From the NCBI GenBank assembly GCA_030386875.1, contig CM059562.1, positions 69,996,201-70,060,200 on the forward strand: a stretch of DNA of 64,000 nt, written 5' to 3'. Origin of the DNA: Morinoia aosen (Eukaryota > Arthropoda > Malacostraca > Amphipoda > Talitridae). The notes beneath the pieces were generated by a model. The model made no database searches and was not told the DNA's origin. It saw only the letters and a list, made by a program, of their open reading frames with translations. Made by a program: the position numbers and the translations under genes. Within the stretch, counting starts at the first letter, position 1. Every line of letters begins with the position of its first letter. Shown here one piece after another: positions 20,614 to 32,086 of this stretch.

Positions 20614-22484
20614 GGCGACACGAGAATGCTTGAATGCATAAAGGCAGAGAATGTGAGCAAACGCAAATTTTCAACGTAACAGCCATATAGCACTCGCCGT
20701 GATGGTTGCTCGCTTGATTGCAGGGACATCAGAGATCTTGGTGTCCTCGCACTGCACGCAACGCATCCCATTTATGGCACGTGTAATTTTATGCAATCAC
20801 AGACACCAACCAGGAACGCCTCCGCGTCTTTTTATCTTCCTCAAGGATTTTTTCTTCATGGTGACAACGCTCAGTTTACAAAACTGTTACTTGGGAAATT
20901 TTTATGTATAGGAATTGTTCTCGGGTTCAACTATTGTTTTACAATACTGGTACAAAAGATGAACTGGAATTTCACTGATAAACTGATTCATTTTCTGAAT
21001 TAACACCAAGAAATTTTTTTATGCTTTCACGATTTTCATGATTGTATCCTTCAGTAGAAACTAAACGATTCAGTCTAGACTATGTGTCCTACCGGTTAGA
21101 ATTGAACTTGAAAGTCTTCACAATTCAAATCAAAGCCTATACAACGCGAACAAGTCAAAACGAGCGCTTCATTGCCACTTCTGATGTAATTTAATTTTTC
21201 TACGATATTTTATTTTACTGGACAGACAACAGAGGAGGCCGGAATTTTGTTAAGCTCTTATAGGGTTTGTGTCACAGCGTCTCTCAAGACTTCAGAGCTA
21301 GACAAGGAATCCGATCATTTACTTTTTGTATTGGAAAACGTATTCAGCATATATGGGAAAGACGTAATTCTGGCGTTAGAATTATTTTTACTCACTGTCC
21401 GTCAGACAAACTCTGATTTCCAGTCTTTACTAAATAAATGCATCAATGAATGTAGAACAACGTTGACACACCTACTCTGCTGCATTTTGAAATATTTTAT
21501 TGCAGCTAATGGTGTTATGTTGGTTTATACACAATGAAAGTAGTCTGATTTTGTTTAGTTTAAGTTTATGTTGCTAGGCGACTAAAGAAGACGATTGGCT
21601 TTAACGGGTAGTTGACTTATGCTCGACAGTTCAATAAAAGACTGCTATGGTAATTAAATATAGTTATGTCCAGAGTCATATAGCATGCTTGAAAAATTTT
21701 CGTATCATTATTAGTGATCCTACCCTCAGCCGAAGGGTTTCGTATTGAGTATCGACTAGTAATTAAAATCCAAAATGAGTGTGTAATTGTAATACAGTAA
21801 ATGTGAAATATACCATAATTCTCTGGAAAAAGATTGGTAAAGTATAGTATGTGACTGGCTGTCAGGTTGGCATGGAGCAGACATGAGCGCACTAATGGTG
21901 ACAGATCCAAAACATCTTTGCTCGTCTTATAGTAGGCTCTTTATATTCGAGCAGGTTTGCTGCTTGATAAGTACAATCTGTCTCCATTTACGAAGGACCG
22001 CAAATGGGCCCAGACGGCAAGCAGTAACCGGTCCCAGCCGAGTGATACGTTCGTGTTCAGGTCCACGGTCCCAATACATGCACTGCAGCTTACATGTAAT
22101 GTATTTCGTGAGACTTAACATCTGAACTCTGGTTTTATACATATAATAGCAAACATAACACCGGTGCTATCTTCCAACTCGAGTAGGAAAGCGGCTAAAT
22201 GTCTCATATTGATAGTAGATAGCTACAACAAGCCAGAGATTCAATGCTTCGAAGTGTTATGCCAATCAACCGAAGCTTGAAATTAGATTGAGGAATTGGA
22301 CTTTTTACAAAATGTGATCAGTATAGATTTGTCGTCAATATATTCACTCTGAAATAAGACATGCAACCATAAATCATTTCACTTTTATGTTGCTACAAGG
22401 TACAGGTTTGTCATGAAAGTTTTCCTCTGTTTTTAAGTAGCTAATTATTTAAATAAAAGATTTTAAATATTCGTTCTTTCATAC
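20614..22484. other. presumed first-intron region of the ShKT gene, no gene supported
   Basis: AT-rich overall. At 21940-22090 a GC-richer patch is open in several frames on both strands, one with raised third-position GC on the minus strand. Phase does not fit the ShKT first exon and the peptide is unrecognised. Confidence 0.35.
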
Positions 22485-22560
22485 CTGAATTTTGTTGCGA
22501 TGTGACTGTCAACGCTAGGCAGAGAGCAATCATAGTCGCGTGGATCCAAATGTTAGCCAT
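22485..22560 (-). CDS. first coding exon: signal peptide, likely of the ShKT gene
   Basis: ATG at 22560-22558 in strong context (AGAATGG: A at -3, G at +4). It encodes 25 residues forming a textbook signal peptide: short N-region MANIWIHAT, hydrophobic core MIALCLALTV, then a probable cleavage site near TS-QQ. The exon ends TTCAG|GTATGA, a good donor, leaving one base of the next codon (phase 1), the phase required by the first ShKT exon. ShKT proteins are normally secreted, so assignment to this gene is sensible. The distance to the ShKT exons is about 20 kb and another downstream partner cannot be excluded. Confidence 0.65.
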
Positions 22561-22801
22561 TCTGGTGAGCGATTTTCTTTTCACTGAACTTCGAAATGAA
22601 ATAAGCACAATCGGTTCGATCTATGAATTTTTCAGTTGCGCTGTTCTTCCCTTTTGCGTTACTTCAAAGGTAAACTAACAGAACAACCGTCAATCGAATA
22701 AGAAGGATCGCTCCAAATATGACTTGGTAAGCACTGGTTCCACTCAATGTTCTCTCTCCTGCCAGCGTGAGCTATGAACTCGACCACGTTTCTTGTCAAA
22801 C
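22561..22801 (-). other. 5' UTR of the signal-peptide transcript (inferred)
   Basis: About 240 nt between the inferred transcription start and the ATG. No intron is required, but one inside the UTR cannot be excluded. The start is inferred only from TATA position. Confidence 0.4.
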
Positions 22802-22825
22802 AGACAACTCTTATCCTCGTCCGTC

Positions 22826-22832
22826 CTTTATA
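22826..22832 (-). promoter_or_regulatory. TATA box of the signal-peptide/ShKT promoter
   Basis: The minus strand reads GGGATATAAAGGACGG. TATAAAG sits about 270 nt upstream of the ATG and predicts transcription starting near 22801. Confidence 0.55.
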
Positions 22833-22856
22833 TCCCAGCTGGACGTAGCTGCCTCC

Positions 22857-23018
22857 TTACGTCATTCGCTATCTTGCCCAAAAATTTTTCAACGCGTCTG
22901 AGACATGATCTTGACCTTGCCGGTAATGTTGCGTGCTGATTGGCTGATGCGAGTAAGTTGGGCGGAGCTTTCTCACTGTTCAGCGAGCACCCGTCAGGGT
23001 TAGTGGGGCATTGCGTCA
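22857..23018 (-). promoter_or_regulatory. proximal promoter motifs: CRE-like, CCAAT, GC box, C/EBP-ATF-like
   Basis: Upstream of the TATA box on the minus strand: TGACGTAA (22857-22864), CCAAT within AGCCAATCAG (22939-22943), CCGCCC (22960-22965) and TGACGCAA (23011-23018). Each is a recognised class of core or proximal promoter site. Their clustering within 200 bp of a TATA box, in the right order before a signal-peptide ATG, supports a real promoter. It would fit induction through CREB/ATF or C/EBP factors, which is inference. Confidence 0.45.
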
Positions 23019-23589
23019 TCCTCGCACGATACTACGTATTATAATCGAAATTGAGAGTTCAAGTAGCCGAGAATGAAAGTTTTTAGGTTAAGGTCAAGTT
23101 AAGTACTCTCACGAGAATGACTTTCCCTCTGATGCGAAATATTGATTGACGTACAGTAAATACAGTACTTGCCTGTAGATACACTGATGTTAAAAATGAC
23201 GCAGTATGTTTAATACAAGACTAAGTAAGACTTATTCTAAGGTCAATGGTAAGCCTCAGGATAAAATCTTTTTCACGTGCCAATGAGTGGCTTATGAGTA
23301 ATTAATTTATTGGTGTCTGATAAGCAATGATATTTTGCCTTGTTGAAATTATATTAAAGAGTGCAATCAATCTTGCTGGATTTTTAACTCTGTAACTCTG
23401 GAGTGTGAGTATTTCAAGCTCTTTTAAATTTTCTTTAAAAAATGTTAAACCAAGTATTTAAAATACAGAAGCGGTATATCACTTTCACCATGTGAGTAAT
23501 CAGTATAATTGAGAAATAGTTATCGGAAACCCAGTAGGAGAGGTAAATTTCTTAAAATTTCTCAACTACGTGTTTCTCAACTGACCATC

Positions 23590-23870
23590 AAACTTTCATA
23601 TGTCCTCGCTACCTGGTCGGCTGATGGCAGGTCTACCTGGAATGAGGCAGCGAGTTGAGTTCGAAAGCATGAGTGCGGCTGTACCGTTAGATGCGTCAGC
23701 TGGGAACGTTGGCCGTGGCATTGGCGTGCCAGGCGTAGGCTGTCCGACCCTGGCGACCTTGTCTCGTGCAGCTCCGCGCTTCCGATGGCGTAATATCAGC
23801 CCGCGTCCACCACCGACCCTCTGAGGCACACCGTGACTTGCTCGTACTGTCTGCCTCAAGTAAGCTTGCA
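23590..23870. other. GC-rich exon-like island, strand ambiguous
   Basis: About 280 bp rich in G+C and CpG in AT-rich surroundings. It is open on the plus strand (23600-23821) and on the minus strand (23871-23596). On the plus strand an excellent acceptor (CCTTGTCTCGTGCAG, exon from 23772) and donor (CTCAA|GTAAGC, exon to 23859) enclose 88 nt encoding LRASDGVISARVHHRPSEAH and nine more residues. The minus strand has a possible donor CCAG|GTAGAC. No domain is recognised. It may be an exon or an unmethylated CpG-type element about 800 bp upstream of the ShKT promoter. Confidence 0.35.
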
Positions 23871-26465
23871 ACTTCTTGCTCGTCTTATCTGCTATGTTTC
23901 ATTCACTGTATTAATTGCAGATGCACTGGTCGAGTTATACCGTTGTGAGTTTTAGCTTATTTCCTTGGGCGTATAATCTTAGCCGTCAGCTCGGTGCTCA
24001 CTGCTCACGTTTGACTCGAGAAGGAAACGGCAGCGTTTGGAACGAATGCATTCAAGCTGGTGTAACGGCCGAAGTGATGAAATTTAAATAGTTCAAATTT
24101 TTCTCTTTTTACCGCAAAAATTTTAAAAATTTAATTTTTAATTTTTTAACGTAATAAATGTGAAACACTGCAAATTCGAGCGTCTCAGCTAAACGAAACT
24201 AGTCGATTTAAACGTTCGATGCGTTTCATTTCTAACACAACCGTGGTGCTGATTGTCTTCTTATTTATACTATATAATTTAAACTTTTTTCGAAAAAGGT
24301 TTTTGCTCAACAAAATTAGGTAATTTAAAGTAGAAGGGTAAACATTCTGTTTCGGAGAATTCAGTCCGGTGACTAGAATCGCTAAATAAAGATTGTACCA
24401 CAGAAACACGTGTCGTCGGATTTGCTGTCGCAAGCAGTGCGCTGCAGAGGCTGCGTCGACCGCAGTTGTGTGCGAGGTCGCAACACGCGTCACGTCGTCA
24501 GTGCAGCTTTCAATGACCCCGGGCTGTCACGTGGTCATACATGGCGAGCAAAAACGGAAAATGAAAGCAAGTTGTATTTCCTTTCACTTTGTGGAATGGA
24601 AATTTAGATTAATGAATTGGGCATTTCCCGTTTGCGGTAATAGCTTACTCGTGTGAGATTATTATCAACAGAATACAGTTAAGGATTATCCAAGGCTCAG
24701 GAATTGAACAACTGAGATAGTACAAGTCTTAAGAAGGTGGAGTAACAGTAAAAATTCGTTCGTGCATCTTTTGAGTGAGTCCGTTTTATTTCTTTCTCGC
24801 TTGAAGGAGCAGTCGAAAATAAAATAAGAGTGTGTACGTTCTCAGCAGAAGAGTCCCCATTTTAATCCGCTAAAATCTAAAGCATTGGGACAAACGCGAT
24901 AAATTCATGTGCTTCTTTGAATAAGTAATTGAATCACAGTAACAGAATTTGGATCGCAATCTGCAATTGCGATCAGATTGTCTCAAGCCTTCGTTGTCTT
25001 TCCTTAAGACGACACCTAATATTTAGAGTTTTTATTCAAGGAGTTATTGGCGAACGATGGATAATGAGGCCCCGATAGTTATTTATGATAATTACATTGA
25101 CCTTGTGTAGCCCGTTCGTCAAAATGATATTTTTTTCAGGTCCCATTCATGCATGAAACTGTTTGCGAATGAAGTGTTTAAACTCGTGCCCTTCCTTCTT
25201 TCGATTCCTTATATTTGTGTAAGAATACTGTAGTATTAAATTGATATTCAATCAATTATCAGTTAGCAATCATAATGTAATTAGAAGTAACAACAATTCT
25301 CAGTCATTGTGTTGTGTTCAAGTCTCCAGTTTAAAGGATTTAAGAAGGGATGAGCGGAGAAAGTAAGCAAAACAAAAACTGCATTTTATTGCACTTGGAG
25401 ATAACTGATCAGCCTAAAAATATTCAATGACACTGAACCCACTTTTGACTCCTTTTTTAGTTAACCATTGCTTTTAGCTGTCTCGTTGAAGTTCATTTGA
25501 AGTGGTGCCGCATTGCGTTGCTTTCACGGAGGTATGCCTTTCAGGGCTCGCCTGTTGCCTGAAATTCTTGACGACAGCCTCATTGATATTGAGACCACGC
25601 TTATGTTTTCGGTTCTCCCCAGCCACGCAACCCGGACGTTCGCTGAATAAAGTAACGTAACAGCTGGTGGGATATAGAGGCAGCTCAGTTCTTGGCTGTC
25701 CGTGCGTAGGTCGCTATAGCTAATGATTATGATAGGTTGCTTCACTGCTGTTTGCGTTCGATCTTGTCTCAAAAATTTAAACACTAGGAAAATTGAAAAC
25801 ATGCAATAAAATGGTTGACATAGTCACCACATCTGAATTTCGTGGGTTCATACAACGAGGGATTCGTCTCCTATAGCTCTCGACCTAAGCGACGATTTTC
25901 GTATACCTTGTATTGACACGTACTTTAAATTTTTCACCATGCATATTTTGAAGAATAGATCGAGCTGGCATTAGAAATCACTTATATTTTTTCTATAGAA
26001 GCCTGCGAATAATTATAACGTCTGTATTTAAGTAAGTTTTCTATATGCAGCGTGCATATAGGGATAAACTTAGAGATATATGTCCTTTGAAATTGGAACA
26101 GTTGAAAAAAATAAAATATTGTCCTCAAGTGATACGCTAGGAAAACTGCTACTTAGAATCCTTCCAACGGACGGTTTGCAAGATGACTTCTTGTGGGCCA
26201 GGAAAAGTTCTGAAAAAGTTAGCCACCAAAACTTATCCTAATGTTCATTTCTGATTCCAGCGTTCATTAATGTCCGTTTAGACTTGAAGAATTATCCCAA
26301 TCCTAAACTAGAATATTCGAATAGCGATTTAGGGTGAGAAAATGGAAAATAATGTTTAAATTAAAAATATAATGTTAACGAGTCATGCGAGATCAGAGAT
26401 CTTGCAACATTAAAGGTACTTGGAAGACAATCAATGACAATCAATCAAAGATCAATGAAAACACA
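23871..26465. other. no gene supported
   Basis: A GC-richer patch at 24390-24545 has open frames on both strands without domains or consistent splice sites. The rest is AT-rich. Confidence 0.4.
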
Positions 26466-26690
26466 TAAACACGTTGACCGAGATGGGTTAAACTAAAGTT
26501 CAATACTCAACTAAAGTTTAAAGTCAATTGTAGTAAGTTATTTTGAAAATTCAAACATTAACTGTATCGTGCCCACATACAGCTTTAATTACGTGTTTAT
26601 GAAAATTCTGTGTGACTACTGGGCGGTTAGCAGCATTATGAAAATTCTTTCCGTGTACCTCGGCGACTCGCATCGTAACCAACGTGTTAA
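26466..26690 (+). mobile_element. piggyBac-type MITE (family A)
   Basis: About 225 bp. The left end ACACGTTGACCGAGATGGG has a decayed TTAA before it; the right end finishes at TTAA 26687-26690 and reads TTAACACGTTGGTTACGATG on the other strand. The body includes AAAGTCAATTGTAGTAAG, as in the other copies. The CCACCGGTGG palindrome is degraded here. Confidence 0.75.
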
Positions 26691-27181
26691 TAAGCATCCC
26701 GTTTAATTCCCCGGTAGCCACAGAGCCAGCACTGCTGTCAGATGACCGTATAGAGAGGTACCGTGTGCCCTCACACCTTAGTTTGAGGTCCGCATTTGAA
26801 GCAAACGCAGCTGCGCTGTTTTACCTTCGCAACCTTGCCTTGGTAGGGGCAGTGATACTTATAGTTTTTGGTCGCCTTTCTCTGCGCGCTTTACTCAATG
26901 CTAACAAGCATGCTTCATTATAAACAACAATAGCAGTATGTAAATCACGTTTGTGAGAATATTAACAAGAATCTCTCTTAAGTAAAATACAGGGTCCGAC
27001 TTTTCTTAATACGTATTTGTGCACTACGCAAGGACACAAAGTAACAGAAAAATGCTCACGGGTGCACGTCTCGGTAATTTTTATGCACCACCACGCGAAG
27101 TAAATAAAGACAACAAGGTTAGAAGAAACTCAACAATACGGTTAGCATTTCTCATTGAACTTCCGCTTGAAAGTCCCTCAC
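26691..27181. other. unassigned open frames, no gene supported
   Basis: Plus-strand frames at 26684-26923 and 27019-27528 (169 codons, the longest in the window outside repeats) have no recognisable domain. The GC-rich core of the second overlaps the candidate minus-strand exon at 27182. Confidence 0.3.
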
Positions 27182-27269
27182 CCTGCGCGGACCTGAGAAG
27201 CTGTAGCACGCCGCACCTTGTACGGGCCGCGCACCGAGTGGTGCTTGCGTGCCTGCCTACCTGCTTCAT
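27182..27269 (-). CDS. candidate first or internal exon, unidentified
   Basis: The minus strand carries a strong donor, GCGCAGG|GTGAGGG, at the end of a GC-rich segment. Read from ATG at 27269 (context GCAAATGA) it encodes 29 codons starting MKQVGRHASTTRCAARTRC and ends in phase 1. Other frames on both strands are also open and GC-rich at third positions, so neither frame nor strand is secure. There is no hydrophobic signal and no known motif. Confidence 0.25.
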
Positions 27270-29160
27270 TTGCTGTTGTGTTTCATTGAGTTGTTCCTTT
27301 GCTGCACTCTCAATGGGAGCTCTGGAAAATTTCAGTGCGTTGCCTATTTCAGAACTAGACGATTCATTGCACGCTTGGGTTGTTTTTAATCATATAGGTA
27401 TTTTTGGAAAAAAGTTTGAAATATTCCTATACTTTCAATTTTTTGTTTCAGGACCTTACGACGTGATTTCAGTTGTCATTTATGTTACTTCCTCGGATAA
27501 GTGTAATACTTTGTTTAATTTTAAATAACAGACAAAACAGTAAGCATGCTAAAACTGCACCTCTTCATATCAAGAAAATTGTTAAAATGGGTCCCGTGTT
27601 CTCTAGATCCTGTACAGTGTCATTGATAGGAAAATCGAGGTGCCTAATTGTAATATGATTCCACAACCGTAACGCAAAATCTCCCCGCTGAAGTTCAAAG
27701 TAGGGAATTGATATGATGGAAACCCTGAAAGCAAGCACTGCTGTTAGCAAAAATTTCACAAATACTGTTCGAAGAAAGAATCATACTCCAATATAAATTT
27801 GGATGGAGTATCTTATTTCTGTACCTCCGCTTTCACATGCACACGGTCATCTAACAATTAAACCGAACCTGCATTTAAAGCTAGTATGTGTGGTTTTCAC
27901 TGGTGACGCTTTCATTGCGTTATGTAAGTGCTTTTTTAGCGTGTGTTTAAAAAGTGAATGTTTAAAAATAATTGCTTAATACATTCATCATGCTTTTAAT
28001 GTGTATTCAAATTAAGTATTTTCATATATGAAACTGTAATGACTTCAGAGTTATCATTGTTTCCGCACCGTTACAGTATAGTTGTAGCATTCTTCGTACC
28101 TATTTCCACTGTGGAAGTGCTGTGCAATCAAGCAAAGTTGAAAATTTGCGGAAAATTTCCTGTTGACTCTGCCGGTATACGTACAGTTGCCGAGGCACAA
28201 ATGTTTGCCAATGAGGTGCAAGTGGAACGTTATGATTGGGTAGGTCTTCGAGTCAGTCAAACAGGTTTAATATTTGACAAAGTGACAACGAGGTTTATTG
28301 CACCAGCCATTACGTGTTGTTTTTTGCATTGTTTGATGTTCAAGAACATTTTTAAGCTTAACAAGGTTGCTGAATCGGAAGCACATTTCAAACGCGTTTG
28401 AGTTAGCAGTAACTGTTGATTAGTATTTTTCATTACTCAAATTATAGTTTACGAAGCACAATTTTTACCAGTTCATTGGACTAGTAAAAGTAATGAAATT
28501 AGCGTTACTGAACGACACTAGAATTCATATTCACAGCCTAATTGGTTGCATTTTGAGTTTGCAGCTAAACTCAAATGTGCTGATAAGAAACGTTGATATG
28601 AATCTAGCCAGGCTGCGCATTATTGTGTTGTGTAGCTTTGATGTCAAAATGATGTTGTTCAAGTTAAACTATGATTTACTCCTAAAAACTGTTATTAAAT
28701 GAACTGATCAAATGCGTGTTCTTCTTTTTCTTTCGGCTCCACTTTTTTTATATTTAGATAACAATGGAATGAATTTCATTTGAATAATTTACTGATTTTT
28801 GCAGTGATCATGTAGTGTTGAGGTACGCAATTCACAAGGTGAGAGGAGAAGGACGGGCACCAAACAAGCGAATAAGGAAATAAGCAAGCTGGCAATGATC
28901 CACGGGCTATACATGAAAACAATAGTCATATTTTGTCCATAATTATTATAGCCGCCGTATGCTCACATTTATGTATAGAAGCTTCCCAAACTAAAAAGTT
29001 AATCATCTACATTGTTTTCGAGTGCCAGTTATTCGATTCGTTCAATAATTGGCGTTCAATGCTGTGACCAAAGTTTGTGTTATATGCAAGTACTGAACAA
29101 GTGTCAGTCTTCCTTCAAAGCTGCCAAGTTATAAACTTGTTTCTTAGTTATTCTACAACG
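27270..29160. other. no gene supported
   Basis: A 120-codon plus-strand frame at 28039-28401 has no domain and AT-rich third positions. The rest is AT-rich. Confidence 0.4.
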
Positions 29161-29689
29161 ATGGGGCGAAAGCATTATGTCTCGGAGTGGAAAAAATGGG
29201 CGATTGCATTCGATCAGGCTATGGAGCACCCGAACGGAATTCACAGGTGTTTTTTGCCGCACTGTAATGCGGGTCTACAAACAATGGAAAGAAATTGGCG
29301 CATGCTGTAATTCAGAGATAAATTGTGGTTCGAAGAAAATTTTAACCGATAGGGACTGCAGCCGTGTATCTGGGATTGTTGACTGGAATCGGTTTGCATC
29401 AAAGGTGGAACTATACTGCCAAACGTTTGTGATGACCCATGCAGTTGATTTCTGGAACTAAGTAACTCGTAAACGGCCGATGTTAACTCCTGTCCACAAG
29501 ACCACGCGTCAAATTTCACGCTCATTTAACTGTTGGGGAGTGGAGAATTACGATTTTGTCTCGATAGAAATGATGCCTGCCTTCGTGTTGATTGAAGACC
29601 TCATGAAACCTTCAACGAAGTCTGTCTTCGAGGGCGATGCAAGGAGAAGAAAAAATTATACTATACTTCATCAAACTCATCTCAATTAA
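29161..29689 (+). pseudogene. Tc1-type transposase pseudogene
   Basis: N-terminal frame (29161 to about 29245) starts MGRKHYVSEWKKWAIAF, resembling the Tc1 DNA-binding helix-turn-helix start. A frameshift follows. The next frame has VYKQWKEIG and KILTDRDCSRVSGIVDWNRF, matching the second helix-turn-helix region (x-L-T-x-R-D-x3-L-x-x-I-V-x2-N). After an in-frame TAA (29459-29461) it continues with RPMLTPVHKTTRQ and NCWGVENYDFV, the conserved lead-in to the first catalytic aspartate. That aspartate motif (usually SDES) is destroyed. The rest of the DDE domain is missing. Tc1 transposases are normally about 340 residues; this is roughly the first half, frameshifted and dead. I found no terminal inverted repeats. 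Confidence 0.75.
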
Positions 29690-30149
29690 TTACATCATTT
29701 TTGACGGGATGTGCGTGCTATTAGGTGCAAAAATTTTATTTTTCTGCAGCTTTTGATTTTTCCACATATAACAGCTAGAAGTGATGAGGGGATTTCTGAT
29801 ACGGGTTTCACCTCCACATGTGAACAAAAGTGGCATTTAAATCACTATTCACATCACGGTTGACCAATTTGTTTATTGTTCACAGCTGACGGATTTGTAT
29901 ACAAAAATTTAATATTGATTAATCAATCAATGTCGCATAATCCTCAAAATCTCCTCACATATTTTCAATTGTTTAAGTAACTAAAGTTTAAATATGCTGC
30001 TTATAATTACCAATCTAACGAAGTGATCCAAGCGTTCAATCAAACATAACCGAATCTCGTTACTTCTGACGAGACGTGTACGCTAGTAATTAAATAATGG
30101 GGATGAAGTTTCTTCAGTTAGTATCCTGCAGAGAGACGTCCTCACTCAC
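29690..30149. other. no recognised feature
   Basis: AT-rich; no transposon end matching the Tc1 remnant was seen. Confidence 0.35.
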
Positions 30150-30309
30150 CCTTAACAGAGTAGGCCAGCCACCACCGCCGTCCCGAATGCGCTCACCTTG
30201 ACCGCCGAGAGTAGCACGGGACAGCGAAGCGTTACGCAGCGAGCGCGTCTGCATGGCGTCTCCCGCTGGTGCTGCCGTGACCTTGTGGGAGAAACCTGGC
30301 CTGGAGGAT
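30150..30309 (-). CDS. candidate exon with two tandem 5' splice sites, unidentified
   Basis: The minus strand has acceptors TTTCGTCAG (exon from 30309) or CCTCCAG (from 30300), and two strong donors: GTCAAG|GTGAGC ending the exon at 30197 and TTAAGG|GTGAGTGAG ending it at 30150. The open frame contains PGFSHKVTAAPAGDAMQTR and later ASLSRATLGGQ, with G/C at most third positions. The longer form adds a glycine-rich RIRDGGGGWPTLLR segment. The two forms end in different phases (1 and 0). No domain is recognised. Splice sites and codon composition make this one of the better anonymous exons. Confidence 0.45.
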
Positions 30310-31229
30310 CTGACGAAATGTTCACGGGTGTACTGATCGTGTATCATGGTTGGTCGTGAGCTTCTGTTCATCGTATGTTGAAGTTAAAAAAGAGTTATAC
30401 CGAACGCAAAACAATAAATGTTCATTACACAACACGATTGTTAATCAAAGTATTCGCTTCTTGAACTTGGTTCTCATTTTTCTGTCTCTTGCAGAACCAA
30501 TAATTTTAGTATCGTTTGTACTACCAACTTTTTGCTCCGCATTCCTGTGCAAATAATGGAACTTTTCAGTTTGAAATGTTGTGCGGTTGTACATTCATTT
30601 GCTATTAATTTTTATCCTAATTTATCGCTTAAAAACTACTAAATCCCAATAGATTTTTACAAATGAGCTCAAATTGACAATCTCGTCTTGCCTATTAATC
30701 CCTTGAATTACACAAAACATACACTCGAAGAATATGTCATGAATAATTTTTTTTGAGCAATATATTTTCAGGTTTTCTATTTGCTAGAAAAAGTACAAAA
30801 TTGCATCCTCATAGGGCTATGTTGTAACCATTGATACTTCCCGCACTGGAATTGATACCAATATGGTTTTTATGAACTTTAAGCAAAATTGCAAAAACAA
30901 TCTAGGTTTTGTGATCTACTGGTGCTTCACAGTGTCCGCTATGAGACGGTGATCTATTGCTCCATCATTAGGCATCATCGGACAATTGTCGATCGAAGAC
31001 AATCGAATATTTAGCTATAGAGTTTTTTCAGGTACTTCAAAAGCTTATGTCATGTTGTGTCAGAGAGATGTATAGCACATTGAAAAGAGTCATGGACCAG
31101 GCTCTAGCGGTGCTTCTCAGGGGTGGGGGTGTCTGTGACTTGGGGAGGGCTTGGGATGTGGTTTTATTTCTTGGTTAGCACTAAGCGTGAAGCTTGAGTT
31201 TTATTTTCATGATCACCACCAAGCCTTTT
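30310..31229. other. no recognised feature
   Basis: AT-rich. A short G-rich patch (GGGGTGGGGGTG) is at about 31120-31131. Confidence 0.4.
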
Positions 31230-31650
31230 AGATCATCGTTAAGAATGAGACGCGAATTTTTCCATTTAGAAAACCTGCCTCTTTACCGGTGACAAATCGG
31301 ATCATTCCAGTTAACGTACTAGAATTGCACCACAATTACTACACGAGGTGCTTGGTTTGTTATCGTCACCAGCTGTCAAGCACTACCGGAGCAGCGTTGG
31401 ACATTCGCATGTGCCGATCGTCATTAAGTATAAGAGTTTGTTTCCCATTCAGATCATCTTTAGGAATGAGACGCGAATTTTTCCATTAAGGAAAACCTGC
31501 CTCTATGCCGGTCACTAAAAGAAGCAATTCAACGAACGTAGTAGAATTGCACCACAGTTACTTCACGTGGAGCTTGGTTTGGTAACGACAAGCGCTACCG
31601 GAGCAGCTTTGGACATCCGCATGCTCCGAGATGCAGGATTTCCCCGGCGC
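31230..31650 (+). repeat. ~221-bp tandem duplication (two units)
   Basis: Unit 1 at 31230-31450 and unit 2 at 31451-31650 share AGATCATC, GAATGAGACGCGAATTTTTC, AAAACCTGCCTCT, AGAATTGCACCACA and CTACCGGAGCAGC in the same order, with small deletions in unit 2. The units are diverged, so the duplication is not recent. Unit 1 lies within a 66-codon unassigned frame. Confidence 0.88.
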
Positions 31651-32086
31651 CAATTCATCACGTGCGTCCCATCTCTGAGCTAATGAATGACGTTCTTTCT
31701 ATTCATGTCAAGGCCCCCATGGTGTCTCACGCTCATCTGATCTGTGCTTCATTTTACTCGGGTCCTTTTCAGCGCCCACACACGACCATTCTTCTGTCGA
31801 TAAAATGTACTAGGATGTATGCCTGAGTGTTTCCCAACGCACCTGATAGTGGTACAGATTGCTTTAGTTTTTCATCGTTTATAGTTACTAGCGCTCTGTC
31901 GTAATGAGCCCAATTTAACTAAGCTTGCAAGTTTTTCTCTGTCGCTTTTCGCAAGCTTTGTTGCTGAAAATCAAGAACCAGATTTTCAAACAATTTAAAT
32001 CGTTATAGCGGTGCAGCATGCAACTTCAATATATTCTTAGGGAACTTACGCCGCCAGCTATACCAATTCAACGGTACAAATCCCTT
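31651..32086. other. no recognised feature
   Basis: No open frame, repeat or splice pair that I can support. Confidence 0.4.

Noticed and set aside
27019-27528. 169-codon plus-strand gene
   Set aside because: Longest anonymous frame, but no domain. The GC-rich core is equally open on the other strand and its second half has AT-rich, intron-like composition.
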